Program-made: the position numbers and the translations under genes
Notes under the pieces: model-generated
Seen by the model: only the letters and a program-made list of their open reading frames with translations
Databases searched by the model: none
Told to the model about the DNA's origin: nothing
Shown: one piece after another, positions 22,992 through 31,537 of the stretch
Position numbering within the stretch: the first letter of the stretch is position 1
Layout: each line of letters opens with the position of its first letter
Source: a virus
DNA: 47,484 nucleotides
Virus record (IMG/VR): IMGVR_UViG_3300033998_000398
Location: 1-47,484 of that record
Strand: one strand, 5' to 3'

Positions 22992-23492
22992 TTAGAGTAC
23001 TGCTTTACAGTAACAATCTATTCTCTTTCCAGTGTTTGCTGCGGCTGAGTCTATGGGTATTAGGACTGCTCCTTTGGTTGGTGCGGTGTTTGTAACATCG
23101 AAGCCTGCACCATCCCATACTATGTATCCTGTGCCTGCTGTTACTGCAGTGTTGTTGGGTTTGAGTTCGACATGGTAGAATTCACCTGGCTGGACTATTG
23201 TTATGGTTGCTCTCCTTTTTACATCGGTTGCTGAGAGTGGTGGGACTCCTTCTGGGTCTGCCAGGACTACTCCAAGGTATTCATTGTCTGTTGCTTTAAC
23301 AACTGTTCTTGGTGTGTTTGTTAGTTTGACAGCGTCACCTTTCATTATTTTTTTACCGGCGTCGGCTGTTACATTGTCATAAAAATAGTCTGAACCACCC
23401 TCTTTGATTCCTTCTTTTCTTTCAAAGAGTCCTTCTTCAAGGAAAAATGCTATTCTTTTGCTTCGGTCTTCAGTATCTGAAAAGTATGCCAT
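22992..23492 (-). CDS. Capsid decoration-like protein
   Basis: 166 residues, adjacent to and upstream of the major capsid gene. The Lys/Asp-rich N-terminus leads into a beta-rich domain containing AGKKIMKGDAVKLTN, NEYLGVVLADPEG and TAGTGYIVWDGAGF, typical of head-stabilising or DUF2190-like decoration proteins. ATG follows GAGGTGAACGATT. Confidence 0.65.
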   Translation of the reverse strand: MAYFSDTEDRSKRIAFFLEEGLFERKEGIKEGGSDYFYDNVTADAGKKIMKGDAVKLTNTPRTVVKATDNEYLGVVLADPEGVPPLSATDVKRRATITIVQPGEFYHVELKPNNTAVTAGTGYIVWDGAGFDVTNTAPTKGAVLIPIDSAAANTGKRIDCYCKAVL

Positions 23493-23510
23493 AATCGTTC
23501 ACCTCAATGT

Positions 23511-23654
23511 TTATTTTTTCTTTTTAGGTTTTGCTTTAGGTTTTTTTCTTTCTATTTTGACTGATATGTCTTCTATTACAAATTTAACATCTTCTGTGAT
23601 GAAGTGCTTGTTTCTCTCTATTACTGACTGTATGAATTTTTCAAAACTGGCTAT
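23511..23654 (-). CDS. Small Lys-rich protein with probable AUA start
   Basis: A strong ribosome site, CAGGAGGTGCTACC, is followed at the right distance by ATA and an open 47-codon frame ending in a run of Lys codons. No ATG, GTG or TTG exists in frame between the upstream stop (TAA) and the end. The protein would be helical and very basic at the C-terminus. Either AUA initiates or the start has decayed. Heads the capsid operon behind its own TATA box (23716-23731). Confidence 0.5.
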   Translation of the reverse strand: MASFEKFIQSVIERNKHFITEDVKFVIEDISVKIERKKPKAKPKKKK

Positions 23655-23715
23655 GGTAGCACCTCCTGTGAAATTAAGGCTTGATTAGGAGAGAAAAATG
23701 GTAATAATTCTATTA

Positions 23716-23731
23716 CAATATATATGTCTTG
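23716..23731 (-). promoter_or_regulatory. Late promoter of the capsid operon
   Basis: CAAGACATATATATTG on the minus strand contains a good TATA box about 65 bp before the small gene at 23654. A heptamer array lies just upstream (23747-23770). Confidence 0.6.
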
Positions 23732-23746
23732 AAAAATAGACCAAGT

Positions 23747-23770
23747 ACTTATAAGTTATAAGTTATAAGT
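23747..23770 (-). repeat. Heptamer array 2
   Basis: Two AAGTTAT units flanked by partial ones, after the protease-scaffold gene and upstream of the capsid-operon TATA box. Confidence 0.8.
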
Positions 23771-23789
23771 CCATAAAAAAAGGAATAAA

Positions 23790-24662
23790 TTAAAGGTTAT
23801 GGTCTTCAGCAAACTTACTAAAATTTAAAACACCATTATCATCTTTATATGCAGCCAATGGGTCATTAACTTCAGGTGCAGGCTCTTCAACCGCAACCTT
23901 ATCACCAGTACCCTTAGGTGGAGTGGCGATATTTGACTCTTTAATCAGTAATTCAAGTTCATCAAAACTGAGTTTCTCATAAATATTCCTTTTAGGGTCT
24001 TCAGGGCTAACAACAAGTTTATTTATAAGTTCCTGTTTCTTCATATTCTCCATTTCAATGTATTTTTTAAGTTCAGATTCTTTAGCCTCAGCCTCTTTCC
24101 TGAGGGATTCAAGGAGGGATTCAGTTTCACTATATTTGTTATTAACTGTTTCAAGTTCCTTTTTAAGATTCTCAAGTTCTTTAAGGAGATTCTCATTCTC
24201 CTTTTCAAGTAAAGCAGTCTTTCTAATCATCTCTTCATTCACACTATCACCTTTATTAGTGTCTTCAGTATTCATAATGTTAGTCAAGGTTTTTAAATCT
24301 CTGGGTCTGGTATCATCATTAATATAAACAATACTCTTTAATTGTGCGTCTTCAAGGACAAAATACTCATCTTCAGCCTTAATACTGGATGGGACAAAGT
24401 GGGTGCTAAAACCCACTTCACCATCCTTAACATATTCACTTGGTATTTTCATCTTAGCAAGGAGTTTACCATCATCGTACCGTAAATTAGTAACTTCACC
24501 TATAGGGTCTGAACCATGTTTATTCAATTCAAGATTAATCAGTTTAGGGTTACTTTTCTCTGCAATTTTCTGCAAGAATTTCCTTGTATATTTAATATCC
24601 CCTATGTCAGATGACAGGACACCTTCATGGAGTACTGGTTTCTCTATTTCAATATAATCCAT
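23790..24662 (-). CDS. Capsid maturation protease fused to scaffold
   Basis: 290 residues. The N-terminal ~130 residues resemble phage prohead proteases: LNKHGSDPIGEV (candidate catalytic His near 49), a gap, then GFSTHF (Ser near 86) and AQLKSIVYIND. From about 140 to 215 follows a long coiled coil (ENENLLKELENLKKELE), then a Pro/Glu-rich linker and a short C-terminal helix, as in scaffolds that are cut from the assembled head. Located between portal and capsid genes, in the usual place. RBS TAGGGTGATACA. Confidence 0.72.
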   Translation of the reverse strand: MDYIEIEKPVLHEGVLSSDIGDIKYTRKFLQKIAEKSNPKLINLELNKHGSDPIGEVTNLRYDDGKLLAKMKIPSEYVKDGEVGFSTHFVPSSIKAEDEYFVLEDAQLKSIVYINDDTRPRDLKTLTNIMNTEDTNKGDSVNEEMIRKTALLEKENENLLKELENLKKELETVNNKYSETESLLESLRKEAEAKESELKKYIEMENMKKQELINKLVVSPEDPKRNIYEKLSFDELELLIKESNIATPPKGTGDKVAVEEPAPEVNDPLAAYKDDNGVLNFSKFAEDHNL

Positions 24663-24671
24663 TGTATCACC

Positions 24672-26132
24672 CTATACATCTTCATAGATGTCTTCTCCAA
24701 GCCTTTCTTCCTGTTTCTTGCGTTTCTGCCTGTCACTTATAATCTTCTGGTTCATATTGTAGGTATTCATCCCTACAGTGTTCCAGGTGTTATCTCCAGT
24801 GACATTCAATTTACCCATTTCTTTATCAAAGTATTTGTCCACATCATCCCCAAATAGCCGTTTATACTTGTAATAATTGTTGGCATAGTCTGGGAAATAT
24901 GATTTGATGATTAATTCAGAATTCAGGTTGGGTAGGATGTTCATTAGTTTAACACCGATATCACTGAGGTTTTTAATGTTTTCATCTGAATTGTTAATGT
25001 ACTCTATTTTCACTTTACCTACAGCGTCAGGGTAGTGTAATTCCAGTTCTTTATCAATAATTTCCCTGTTAATGTAATTGCAGACAAATTCCTGTATGTA
25101 TTCAATGACTTTAGCATATCCAGTGTCACTATTTAACTGTTCTTTTGCAGTAGACCTGTTAGTGGTGGTGCTACTGAATTTAGAGTCAGGTGTAAGTAGA
25201 GCATTCCTTATCTCACTTTTAATGTATTTCAGGTAATTGATGTAGTCGGGTAAGGTGCTGTTACCTATTACTTGTGGCTCCAGTCCATACGGGTAGGCTA
25301 CAACATCCTTTTTATTGGATTTACTGAACCACTTCATCACCTGTTTAATGAAAACATCATCTACTGCCTCTGCACTGACATCTCTGTTACCAAGTTGCAC
25401 ACCCAGTAGGACACCTGCCTTATGTGCAGATAATAGTAGGAAATGTTCAAGATTAGCCTTAACCTCTACCAGTTCCAGTACAGGGTAAAGTATACTGGTA
25501 CCTACCCCTCCATCCTCCATCCAGGTACTGTAGATTATTTCCTCTGGCATGAAGGTGATAGTTACTTCTTCTGGTTCCTCTACTATTTCATCAAAATCAG
25601 CGGTTTTCCAATTTTTGACTGGTTTGCTCCTAATGATTAACTGTTTGTAACCTATGATTTCATCGGTTGCTGGGTCTCTTATGATTTTCCATTTGTATCG
25701 TTCACCATCATTGGCAAGGATTTTTAGTTTAATACTACCGTTTTCAATGTACCTGTTGATGAACATGCAGCCATCAATCAGATTTCTTTTAATGAATTCA
25801 TCTATGAAATTGGATAAATCCCATTCCTCTATTTTCTTTTCTATGTGTTCTACGGCGTCATTGTATTCAGGATTGTCTGCTACTACATTGAATTTGATAT
25901 TGGATAGTATTATAAGGTTATTTATGGTGGAGTTTACTGTGCTGTCATATTTGTAGGCATATCTGAAGTTTTTTATGCTCCTGTTTATCCTAAATGGTAT
26001 TGAGTCGATGAAGTCTTTACTGTTTTCTGTGGTTATTGTGCCACCAACCAGTGTCATCCCTTTATTTTCTGGTTCGATGATTCCTCTACCTTGAGTATTG
26101 AAAATGTTAGTTAATCTATCCCAGAATCCCAT
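24672..26132 (-). CDS. Portal protein
   Basis: 486 residues. Starts GFWDRLTNIF, a wing with segment GYKQLIIRS, an IIYSTWMEDGGVGTSILYPVLELVE stem helix region, an ATP-grasp-like YINYLKYIKSEIRNALL crown start, and a Lys-rich end (DRQKRKKQEERLGED). Size, place next to the large terminase and helix pattern fit SPP1/HK97-type portals. RBS GGAGGGACTTTTTA. The heptamer array at 26163-26190 lies 31 bp upstream. Confidence 0.8.
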   Translation of the reverse strand: MGFWDRLTNIFNTQGRGIIEPENKGMTLVGGTITTENSKDFIDSIPFRINRSIKNFRYAYKYDSTVNSTINNLIILSNIKFNVVADNPEYNDAVEHIEKKIEEWDLSNFIDEFIKRNLIDGCMFINRYIENGSIKLKILANDGERYKWKIIRDPATDEIIGYKQLIIRSKPVKNWKTADFDEIVEEPEEVTITFMPEEIIYSTWMEDGGVGTSILYPVLELVEVKANLEHFLLLSAHKAGVLLGVQLGNRDVSAEAVDDVFIKQVMKWFSKSNKKDVVAYPYGLEPQVIGNSTLPDYINYLKYIKSEIRNALLTPDSKFSSTTTNRSTAKEQLNSDTGYAKVIEYIQEFVCNYINREIIDKELELHYPDAVGKVKIEYINNSDENIKNLSDIGVKLMNILPNLNSELIIKSYFPDYANNYYKYKRLFGDDVDKYFDKEMGKLNVTGDNTWNTVGMNTYNMNQKIISDRQKRKKQEERLGEDIYEDV

Positions 26133-26162
26133 TAAAAAGTCCCTCCATGAGAATTTATAAAA

Positions 26163-26190
26163 GAGTTATAAGTTATAAGTTATAAGTTAG
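26163..26190 (-). repeat. Heptamer array 3
   Basis: GAGTTAT, two AAGTTAT, and AAGTTAG units; the last provides the terminase stop codon. Located 31 bp upstream of the portal ATG. Confidence 0.8.
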
Positions 26191-27566
26191 AAATTGTGAC
26201 TATTAAGATAGGCATATCTGTCAAAATTAGTTATATTCTGTTTCTCCATCCCAGTAAGGTAATTGTAACCCATTGCTGTAGCGTCCACCTGGTCATCATG
26301 ACTACACTGGTCTGGAATAAAATTATCAAATTCCTCCAAGAAATCCCTTGTCCACTTACCAGGGAATATCTTCACTTTACCAGTCTCCACAGCACTGGAC
26401 AATGGAAAAGCTCTTTTCTCCTTAGATTGTGAAGGAAACATCCAAGCTACAGCATGATTAGATAGTAATGAAGTAAAATTAGATTTCATAATAGTACCAG
26501 CAACACCTGGCTGCTGTTCAAATAATTGTATAGTACCGTAAGGGTCGGAATCCGCTACTTCCTTGATTTTCTTCTCCATCTTAGCGGGTGTAGTTCTGAA
26601 CCGTACAACATCTCTGATGTATATACTGCCGTGTTCATCCATCTCCATAAGGACACCTACGGTATAGTCAGGGTCTTCAGATGTGTCACCTACTACACCA
26701 AAATCCCAAGCCCTTACCCTTTTAATGATTTTACCTTCAACATTATTTGTCTCTATAAAATTGCCACTATAGAACATCCCACCCTCTTTGAGTCGTGGGT
26801 CTTGCATATAGAGGCAATTAAACCAGAAATCACCTATTGTTTTCTTGATTTCATGCATACGCTTAGTACTGAATCGCTCTTCCCACACTGAATTACCATT
26901 TTCATCAAGTGCGGGGTATATGAGAGTGTGCCAGTCCTCAATATCCTCCTGTAACAGTTGTCCTGTTAAATCATCCACACTCCACCTGGTCTGTATAAGT
27001 ATGAGTACTCCATCTGGTTCCAGTCGGGTGTAAGCGGTGGAGTCGAACCAGTCTCTTATTGCCTGTTTCCTTGCAGGGCTAAGTGCCTCCTCAGCGTTCT
27101 TAATAGGGTCGTCGATTATCAGGACATCGGCACCTCTACCAGTAATTGAACCACCAACACCTGCAGTGTTCATGCCACCCAGATGATTTTTAATATCCCA
27201 TGAGTTTTTTGCTTTACTTTTCTTATTTACATGTATATCCCAGTATTTTCCATATTCATCCACTATATCCCTGGCTTTCATACCAAAACTGGCAGCAAAA
27301 TTGGCTTCATAAGATGTGAATAGTACCCTATGGTCTGGTTTGTTAATCAGGTACCAGGCTGGGAATATTGTGGATGTGGTTAGGCTTTTACCGAACCTTG
27401 GAGGCATATTAATAACTAACCTTTTGATTTCACCATTCAATATACCTCTAAAAGCCTCTGCAATCTCTAATAGGTGGGGTGCAAATTTGTATTTGGGGTA
27501 TACGAATTTGGCAAATGATGGGAAATGTGCTTTAATAATGGCAAGTTCTTTCTGTGTCAGTGGCAT
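26187..27566 (-). CDS. terL: Terminase large subunit
   Basis: 459 residues. ATPase domain: Walker A MPPRFGKS (54-61), Walker B DVLIIDD (147-153). Nuclease domain: Asp288 in RAWDFGVVGD and HDDQVDA (423-429), which coordinate metal in the RNase H-like fold. It cuts and pumps DNA into the procapsid through the portal encoded next. RBS AAAGAGTGACTGAAT. A nearly full-length, canonical enzyme. Confidence 0.95.
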   Translation of the reverse strand: MPLTQKELAIIKAHFPSFAKFVYPKYKFAPHLLEIAEAFRGILNGEIKRLVINMPPRFGKSLTTSTIFPAWYLINKPDHRVLFTSYEANFAASFGMKARDIVDEYGKYWDIHVNKKSKAKNSWDIKNHLGGMNTAGVGGSITGRGADVLIIDDPIKNAEEALSPARKQAIRDWFDSTAYTRLEPDGVLILIQTRWSVDDLTGQLLQEDIEDWHTLIYPALDENGNSVWEERFSTKRMHEIKKTIGDFWFNCLYMQDPRLKEGGMFYSGNFIETNNVEGKIIKRVRAWDFGVVGDTSEDPDYTVGVLMEMDEHGSIYIRDVVRFRTTPAKMEKKIKEVADSDPYGTIQLFEQQPGVAGTIMKSNFTSLLSNHAVAWMFPSQSKEKRAFPLSSAVETGKVKIFPGKWTRDFLEEFDNFIPDQCSHDDQVDATAMGYNYLTGMEKQNITNFDRYAYLNSHNF

Positions 27567-27572
27567 ATTCAG

Positions 27573-28061
27573 TCACTCTTTATCGTTTTTTGCTACTTTT
27601 TCATTAAGTGCCTTCCAAATTTCATCATCCTCTTGTATCATACTAATGACATTTTCATCGTATTCCCTGTTGATTTCATCCATGAGTTTCTTATCCAGTC
27701 CTCCATTTAATTCAAGGTAGAGGTTGACAAATTCTTTGAATTCTTTTACATTTCGTATTTTGAATGGTGTTTCACCGTATTGGAGTGGTTGGAATACTTC
27801 TTTGGTGAGTATGGCAAGGATTGCTTTTTTTAGGGTTTCTATGACTTGTGGTGCTGTGGCAAGGTTGGCTTCCCTTATCTTATGGGTTACTGCCTGGTTT
27901 CTTTTCTCTATTCTTTCATTCCATTTGAGTTCTTTCTGCCATTTCATTAATGTGCCGACTGGTATCCCTGTTTCCTGTGCAAGGTCTTTTATAGACCTTT
28001 TTTCACCCATTTCATAGTATAATTCAAAGGCTTTTTCTTGCTGGGGTGTCTCACTTTTCAT
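27573..28061 (-). CDS. terS: Terminase small subunit
   Basis: 162 residues with an N-terminal helix-turn-helix (about 22-45, RSIKDLAQETGIPVGTLMKWQKE) typical of small terminases that recognise packaging sites, then a helical core. Located directly before terL, as usual. It starts within the last codons of the ParB-like gene (11-bp overlap). RBS GGTGAGGTT. Confidence 0.82.
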   Translation of the reverse strand: MKSETPQQEKAFELYYEMGEKRSIKDLAQETGIPVGTLMKWQKELKWNERIEKRNQAVTHKIREANLATAPQVIETLKKAILAILTKEVFQPLQYGETPFKIRNVKEFKEFVNLYLELNGGLDKKLMDEINREYDENVISMIQEDDEIWKALNEKVAKNDKE

Positions 28062-28665
28062 GCTTTATAACCTCACCACAATTGGGGCAGATTATCTCTA
28101 TATAGTCGCTATGACTGTACTGTTCATGGTCTTCATCATAGTCTTCTTTCTCTATTATCCCTGCCTCTTTTTTTATTGCTTTTTCCACTGCTTTGCTTAT
28201 GGTGTCTTCTGTTATTTCATCTTTGAAGAGGTCTGGGTCGATTTCTGGGATGTCGGAATTTTCTATTTCTATGTCGCTTAACATGACATCTAATTCAAAG
28301 TCTGCCAGACCTGTAAGTTCTAAATCAAAATTAGTTTCATTTAATTGTTTAATGATGGTTTCCAGTTTATCTTCATCAAAGAAACCACCTATGCGGTTCA
28401 TTGCAATGTTTAAGGCTTTTTCTCTGTCCTCATCGATGTCTATTACTATGCAGTCGATTTCTTTGTATCCCAGGAATTGTAGTGCTTTGTATCTATGTGA
28501 ACCTGATACTATGTGATTGTTTCTTTTGTTGACTACTATGAGTTCCAGGTAACCATTGGTTTCAATGTTCTTGATTAGTTTCTGCATTTCTTCTTCTGGA
28601 AATATTCTGGGGTTATATTCTGGGATTTTAAGTGTGCTGAGTTTTAGTTTCTGTATTTCCACCAT
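28051..28665 (-). CDS. ParB/Srx-fold protein with C-terminal zinc motif
   Basis: 204 residues. Residues 1-100 match the ParB/sulfiredoxin nucleotide-binding fold: NPR (about 17-19), NGYLELIVVNKRN, GSHRYKAL (about 55-62). The C-terminus has CPNC and a late His, suggesting one zinc site. Related proteins next to terminases act in DNA segregation or packaging; CTPase activity is typical of the fold. Start ATG 28665 (a GTG nine bases upstream lies in the possible ribosome site). Confidence 0.7.
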   Translation of the reverse strand: MVEIQKLKLSTLKIPEYNPRIFPEEEMQKLIKNIETNGYLELIVVNKRNNHIVSGSHRYKALQFLGYKEIDCIVIDIDEDREKALNIAMNRIGGFFDEDKLETIIKQLNETNFDLELTGLADFELDVMLSDIEIENSDIPEIDPDLFKDEITEDTISKAVEKAIKKEAGIIEKEDYDEDHEQYSHSDYIEIICPNCGEVIKHEK

Positions 28666-28692
28666 TTTAATCACATTAAAAAGAATGAATTA

Positions 28693-29058
28693 TTAGGAGA
28701 ATTTGGCTATTAAGCCTATGATGATTGTTGCGATGGCTATTATCCAGCCTACATAGGATTTGAAGCGTTGCATGTTGTCATCTGATAGTTCATCGATTTC
28801 TGTTTCCAGGTCTTTTATGCGGTCTTTGAGTTCTTTTATCTGTATTTCTTTGACTGTGTTGAGTTCTGACTGTACGGCTATGAGTTTTTCCTCTATTCTT
28901 GCCCTGTCCTCTCTACTTAATGTTATTTGTTCATTGAGTAGGTCAATGTATTTTTCAAATTTATCTATTTTTTTATCTATATTTTCAAGGTCGCGTTTTA
29001 TGAGTTTGTAGAGTCCTGCGATGTCTGTTTTTTCACATAACCCGCATTCACTGCTCAT
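28693..29058 (-). CDS. Holin-like coiled-coil protein with C-terminal membrane anchor (XhlA-like)
   Basis: 121 residues: a Cys-pair near the N-terminus (CGLC), a long coiled coil (about 20-95), and one C-terminal membrane span (WIIAIATIIIGLIA). This is the layout of XhlA-type lysis proteins, which pair with a small holin. It overlaps the membrane-protein gene upstream (29048-29058). RBS AGGAGAGATACTGG. Confidence 0.6.
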   Translation of the reverse strand: MSSECGLCEKTDIAGLYKLIKRDLENIDKKIDKFEKYIDLLNEQITLSREDRARIEEKLIAVQSELNTVKEIQIKELKDRIKDLETEIDELSDDNMQRFKSYVGWIIAIATIIIGLIAKFS

Positions 29059-29248
29059 CCAGTATCTCTCCTTCTGAATCGCTGACTATCACTTCTGGGT
29101 ATAGCATGTCCAGTATTGCTACGATGATTGTTGCTGCGGTGAGTGCTATCTGCTGTGTCTGGTCTGCAGGGATAGTGATTATTAGGGGTAGTAGTATAAG
29201 GAGGATGTCTGAGATTACTGTGGTTATTGTACCTTTGTTTATTTCCAT
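29048..29248 (-). CDS. Two-span membrane protein, holin candidate
   Basis: 66 residues with two hydrophobic spans (TVISDILLILLPLIITIPA and IALTAATIIVAILDML) joined by a short polar loop, and an acidic tail. The pairing with the XhlA-like gene suggests a lysis cassette, although the endolysin lies 23 kb away. RBS GAGGTGATAAT. Confidence 0.6.
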   Translation of the reverse strand: MEINKGTITTVISDILLILLPLIITIPADQTQQIALTAATIIVAILDMLYPEVIVSDSEGEILDEQ

Positions 29249-29268
29249 ATTATCACCTCAATCTTTTT

Positions 29269-30024
29269 TTATTGGTATTCATGCAGTACTTGGTCTGCAT
29301 GGTAAAATTTAGGGTTAATGTGAAGGTTTTTATTGATATCAAGTCTTAGGAATGATTCTGGGATTATCGGTAAAGTCATCTGGTGTGCATAACTGTTATC
29401 GTATTTCAGGAAATGTCCTGTTAGTCCATAGTATTTTCTTTTTAATCCATTGTGGGTTCTTATGGGTACGCTGTTGAATCTGCAGCGGTGTAAGTGTCCT
29501 GATAGGATTATGTCGGCTTCTATGTGCATGTTTTCTCTTATCATTTTTCCTTCGGCAAGGTCATCCCTTTGTGCTGAACCTTTGCCATGTTTACCGTAAA
29601 CTACCAGTTCCTGGTCGTTTATGAGTATCCTGTCAAAGAAATCAAAACAAACATCTGTTTTTAGTGCTCTGCCGACATGGCTTAAAACATTGTAGTCATA
29701 GTCTTTGAGTAGTCTGGCTTCATGATTTCCTATGACTATTTTTCTTATGTATTTCTTGTAGGGTTTTAGGTAGGATATTATTTCATCTAATTGTTCATCT
29801 GTGGTTTTTACAGTTTTGTAGGCACTGTTCCCTACTCTGAGGGATGCACATTCGATTATGTCACCCAGTAGGTACATTATTTTGTGGCTTTCTATTTCAT
29901 CAAACCTGTCAAGGAAATAGTTGAAGTATGCTTCATTAAAGTGGCTGCTGCCTATGTGAATGTCGCTTACTGGGAATATGTAGAGTCTTTTACTGCCTGT
30001 TAATCTGATACTGTAGTCTTTCAT
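29269..30024 (-). CDS. Calcineurin-like metallophosphoesterase
   Basis: 251 residues with the five metal motifs in order: Asp21-X-His23 (DIHIG), Gly54-Asp55 (GDIIE), Gly99-Asn-His-Glu (GNHE), His146 (YGKHG) and GHLH (176-179). Such enzymes cleave phosphomono- or phosphodiesters; some phages use them in nucleic-acid repair (Mre11-like) or to remove host signals. No nuclease partner (Rad50/SbcC) is next to it. ATG 30024 follows GGATGGT; an upstream ATG (30039) lies in that site. The heptamer array at 30062 is just upstream. Confidence 0.8.
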   Translation of the reverse strand: MKDYSIRLTGSKRLYIFPVSDIHIGSSHFNEAYFNYFLDRFDEIESHKIMYLLGDIIECASLRVGNSAYKTVKTTDEQLDEIISYLKPYKKYIRKIVIGNHEARLLKDYDYNVLSHVGRALKTDVCFDFFDRILINDQELVVYGKHGKGSAQRDDLAEGKMIRENMHIEADIILSGHLHRCRFNSVPIRTHNGLKRKYYGLTGHFLKYDNSYAHQMTLPIIPESFLRLDINKNLHINPKFYHADQVLHEYQ

Positions 30025-30061
30025 GGGTATACCATCCAATAGGGAAAATGAGAGAAAAATG

Positions 30062-30093
30062 AAGTTATAAGTTATAAGTTATAAGTTATAAGT
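30062..30093 (-). repeat. Heptamer array 4
   Basis: Four perfect AAGTTAT units plus AAGT between the zinc-protein gene and the phosphoesterase gene. The longest of the four arrays. Confidence 0.85.
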
Positions 30094-30107
30094 CGATTTT
30101 TATTAAA

Positions 30108-30503
30108 TTATTTGAGTCCTAATAATTGTTTCTGTCGCTTAATAGCCTTATATTCCTTTTCGAAGTCTATTTCACCATTCTTATCTTTTATTGGTTCTTC
30201 TTTGAGGTTTGTTTTTAGGCTGCCAAGTTGTTTAGCGTCGTAAAAGTCTTTGTTTTCCATTCTTCGTTTCCTTATACTGGTGGCGTTGATTATGTACTGT
30301 TTTAGCCTGTAACATTCTTTGTCACAGTACTTTTGATGTCCGTGTCTGGGAATGAATTCTTTACCGCACCACTGACAGATACGGGGTTCTTTGTTCATGT
30401 ACCTTTTCTTATTCTTACAATGAGAACTACAATAAATGGCGTCTCTACGCTTCGCTTTAAATCTTCTACCGCATATAGGACATTCTTTAAGGTATATAGT
30501 CAT
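30108..30503 (-). CDS. Double zinc-ribbon protein
   Basis: 131 residues with two Cys4 ribbons: CPIC...CSSHC (9-30) and CQWC...CDKEC (43-63), then a basic helical tail. Possible DNA-binding regulator at the head of the late operon. Its tail pattern resembles the single-ribbon protein at 260-541. Start overlaps the preceding stop by four bases. Function unknown. Confidence 0.75.
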   Translation of the reverse strand: MTIYLKECPICGRRFKAKRRDAIYCSSHCKNKKRYMNKEPRICQWCGKEFIPRHGHQKYCDKECYRLKQYIINATSIRKRRMENKDFYDAKQLGSLKTNLKEEPIKDKNGEIDFEKEYKAIKRQKQLLGLK

Positions 30504-30826
30504 TCATCATCACCATTTAGAAAATCCTGTAGTGTAGAATTCTTTTCAGTGTAACTTGGTATGTGCCTGTACAGTGTCCCATTATTAGATAAACCAATAG
30601 GTACCTTGGTAAGATTAATGCTGAACTCAGAATTGCATGGAATTAGGGTTTTAACTTCTCTAATATCAGCATTTACATATAATAATAAGTCTTTGAAGAA
30701 ACTGCAGTGATTACAATACTTGATATCCTTTTTAAGTTCTCTCTCAACTTTTTCTTTACCATATAACTTTTTACTGTTATATGAGTCTTCTCTGCAGCAT
30801 ATATGAAGCGTTTTAGTTGATTGCAT
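30500..30826 (-). CDS. Hypothetical Cys-rich protein
   Basis: 108 residues with Cys pairs ICC (9-11) and CNHC (38-41), suggesting one metal site, then a beta-type region and an acidic end. No family recognised. RBS AAGAGGTAAATAATT; overlaps the next gene (ATGA). Confidence 0.6.
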   Translation of the reverse strand: MQSTKTLHICCREDSYNSKKLYGKEKVERELKKDIKYCNHCSFFKDLLLYVNADIREVKTLIPCNSEFSINLTKVPIGLSNNGTLYRHIPSYTEKNSTLQDFLNGDDE

Positions 30827-30832
30827 AATTAT

Positions 30833-31012
30833 TTACCTCTTTACCTGGTAATAGAATGGCATGAGATAATTTTTATTCCCTGGTTTTGTGTGGTACCTGA
30901 TTATCCCAGTATCGGTTTCTGCCTCCACTACAAATGTCCTTGGATAGTACCGTATTTTCCTGACATCACCGTGTCGTATGCTTATCTGTTCATACCAGTA
31001 CACATCGTACAT
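30833..31012 (-). CDS. Small hypothetical protein
   Basis: 59 residues, Tyr- and Arg-rich with beta-type alternation (VRKIRYYPRTFVVEAETDTG). Its start overlaps the last base of the HNH gene. Compact gene packing supports it; family unknown. Confidence 0.6.
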   Translation of the reverse strand: MYDVYWYEQISIRHGDVRKIRYYPRTFVVEAETDTGIIRYHTKPGNKNYLMPFYYQVKR

Positions 31013-31497
31013 TATATCATCCTATAGAGTTTGTTAAGTGCCCATTTCTTTGTAATAATGGCTTCCTCTTTTGTTTTGCAGGTTTTGATGACTTTTTGTT
31101 TCCCTTTGATTGTTAATCGTACATACCAGCGGTTTCCTTTTTTATATATGCATGGTTCTGGTGCATTGTCAGGTCTGTTATGTGAGTTTTTCCGTTTAGG
31201 GATTAACCTGAGGTTTTTCAGGGTGTTATTCAAGCCATTCTGGTCTTTATGGTCTATGACAAAACCGTCCCTTGCATAATATGTGTGTAATCTGAGGTAT
31301 CCGAACTTTTTAGGCTGACTGCACATCACATATAAAGACTTACCTTTTTTAGGGACTTCTATGTACCAGTCATAGGATTCTACCAGTTCCTTATTCCCTT
31401 TACAGTACAGGAACTTGTAGTGCTTCTTCCTTGTTTGTCTATTGTATATAAAAGTTTGACAGACCTCGCAATGCTTACATAAATTAATCTCATGCAA
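31012..31497 (-). CDS. HNH endonuclease with AP2-like domain
   Basis: 161 residues. The central HNH motif reads VIDHKDQNGLNNTLKNLRLI (about 80-99) followed by KNSHNR; a C-terminal AP2-like beta sheet (RWYVRLTIKGKQK) binds DNA. The N-terminus has CKHCEVC, perhaps a zinc knuckle. This domain order is typical of free-standing homing-type endonucleases carried between phage genes. No intron is visible nearby. RBS GGGGGGGAC. Confidence 0.8.
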   Translation of the reverse strand: MHEINLCKHCEVCQTFIYNRQTRKKHYKFLYCKGNKELVESYDWYIEVPKKGKSLYVMCSQPKKFGYLRLHTYYARDGFVIDHKDQNGLNNTLKNLRLIPKRKNSHNRPDNAPEPCIYKKGNRWYVRLTIKGKQKVIKTCKTKEEAIITKKWALNKLYRMI

Positions 31498-31537
31498 AAT
31501 AAAGTCCCCCCCCTGCAGGTAGATAAAAAAATATGAA

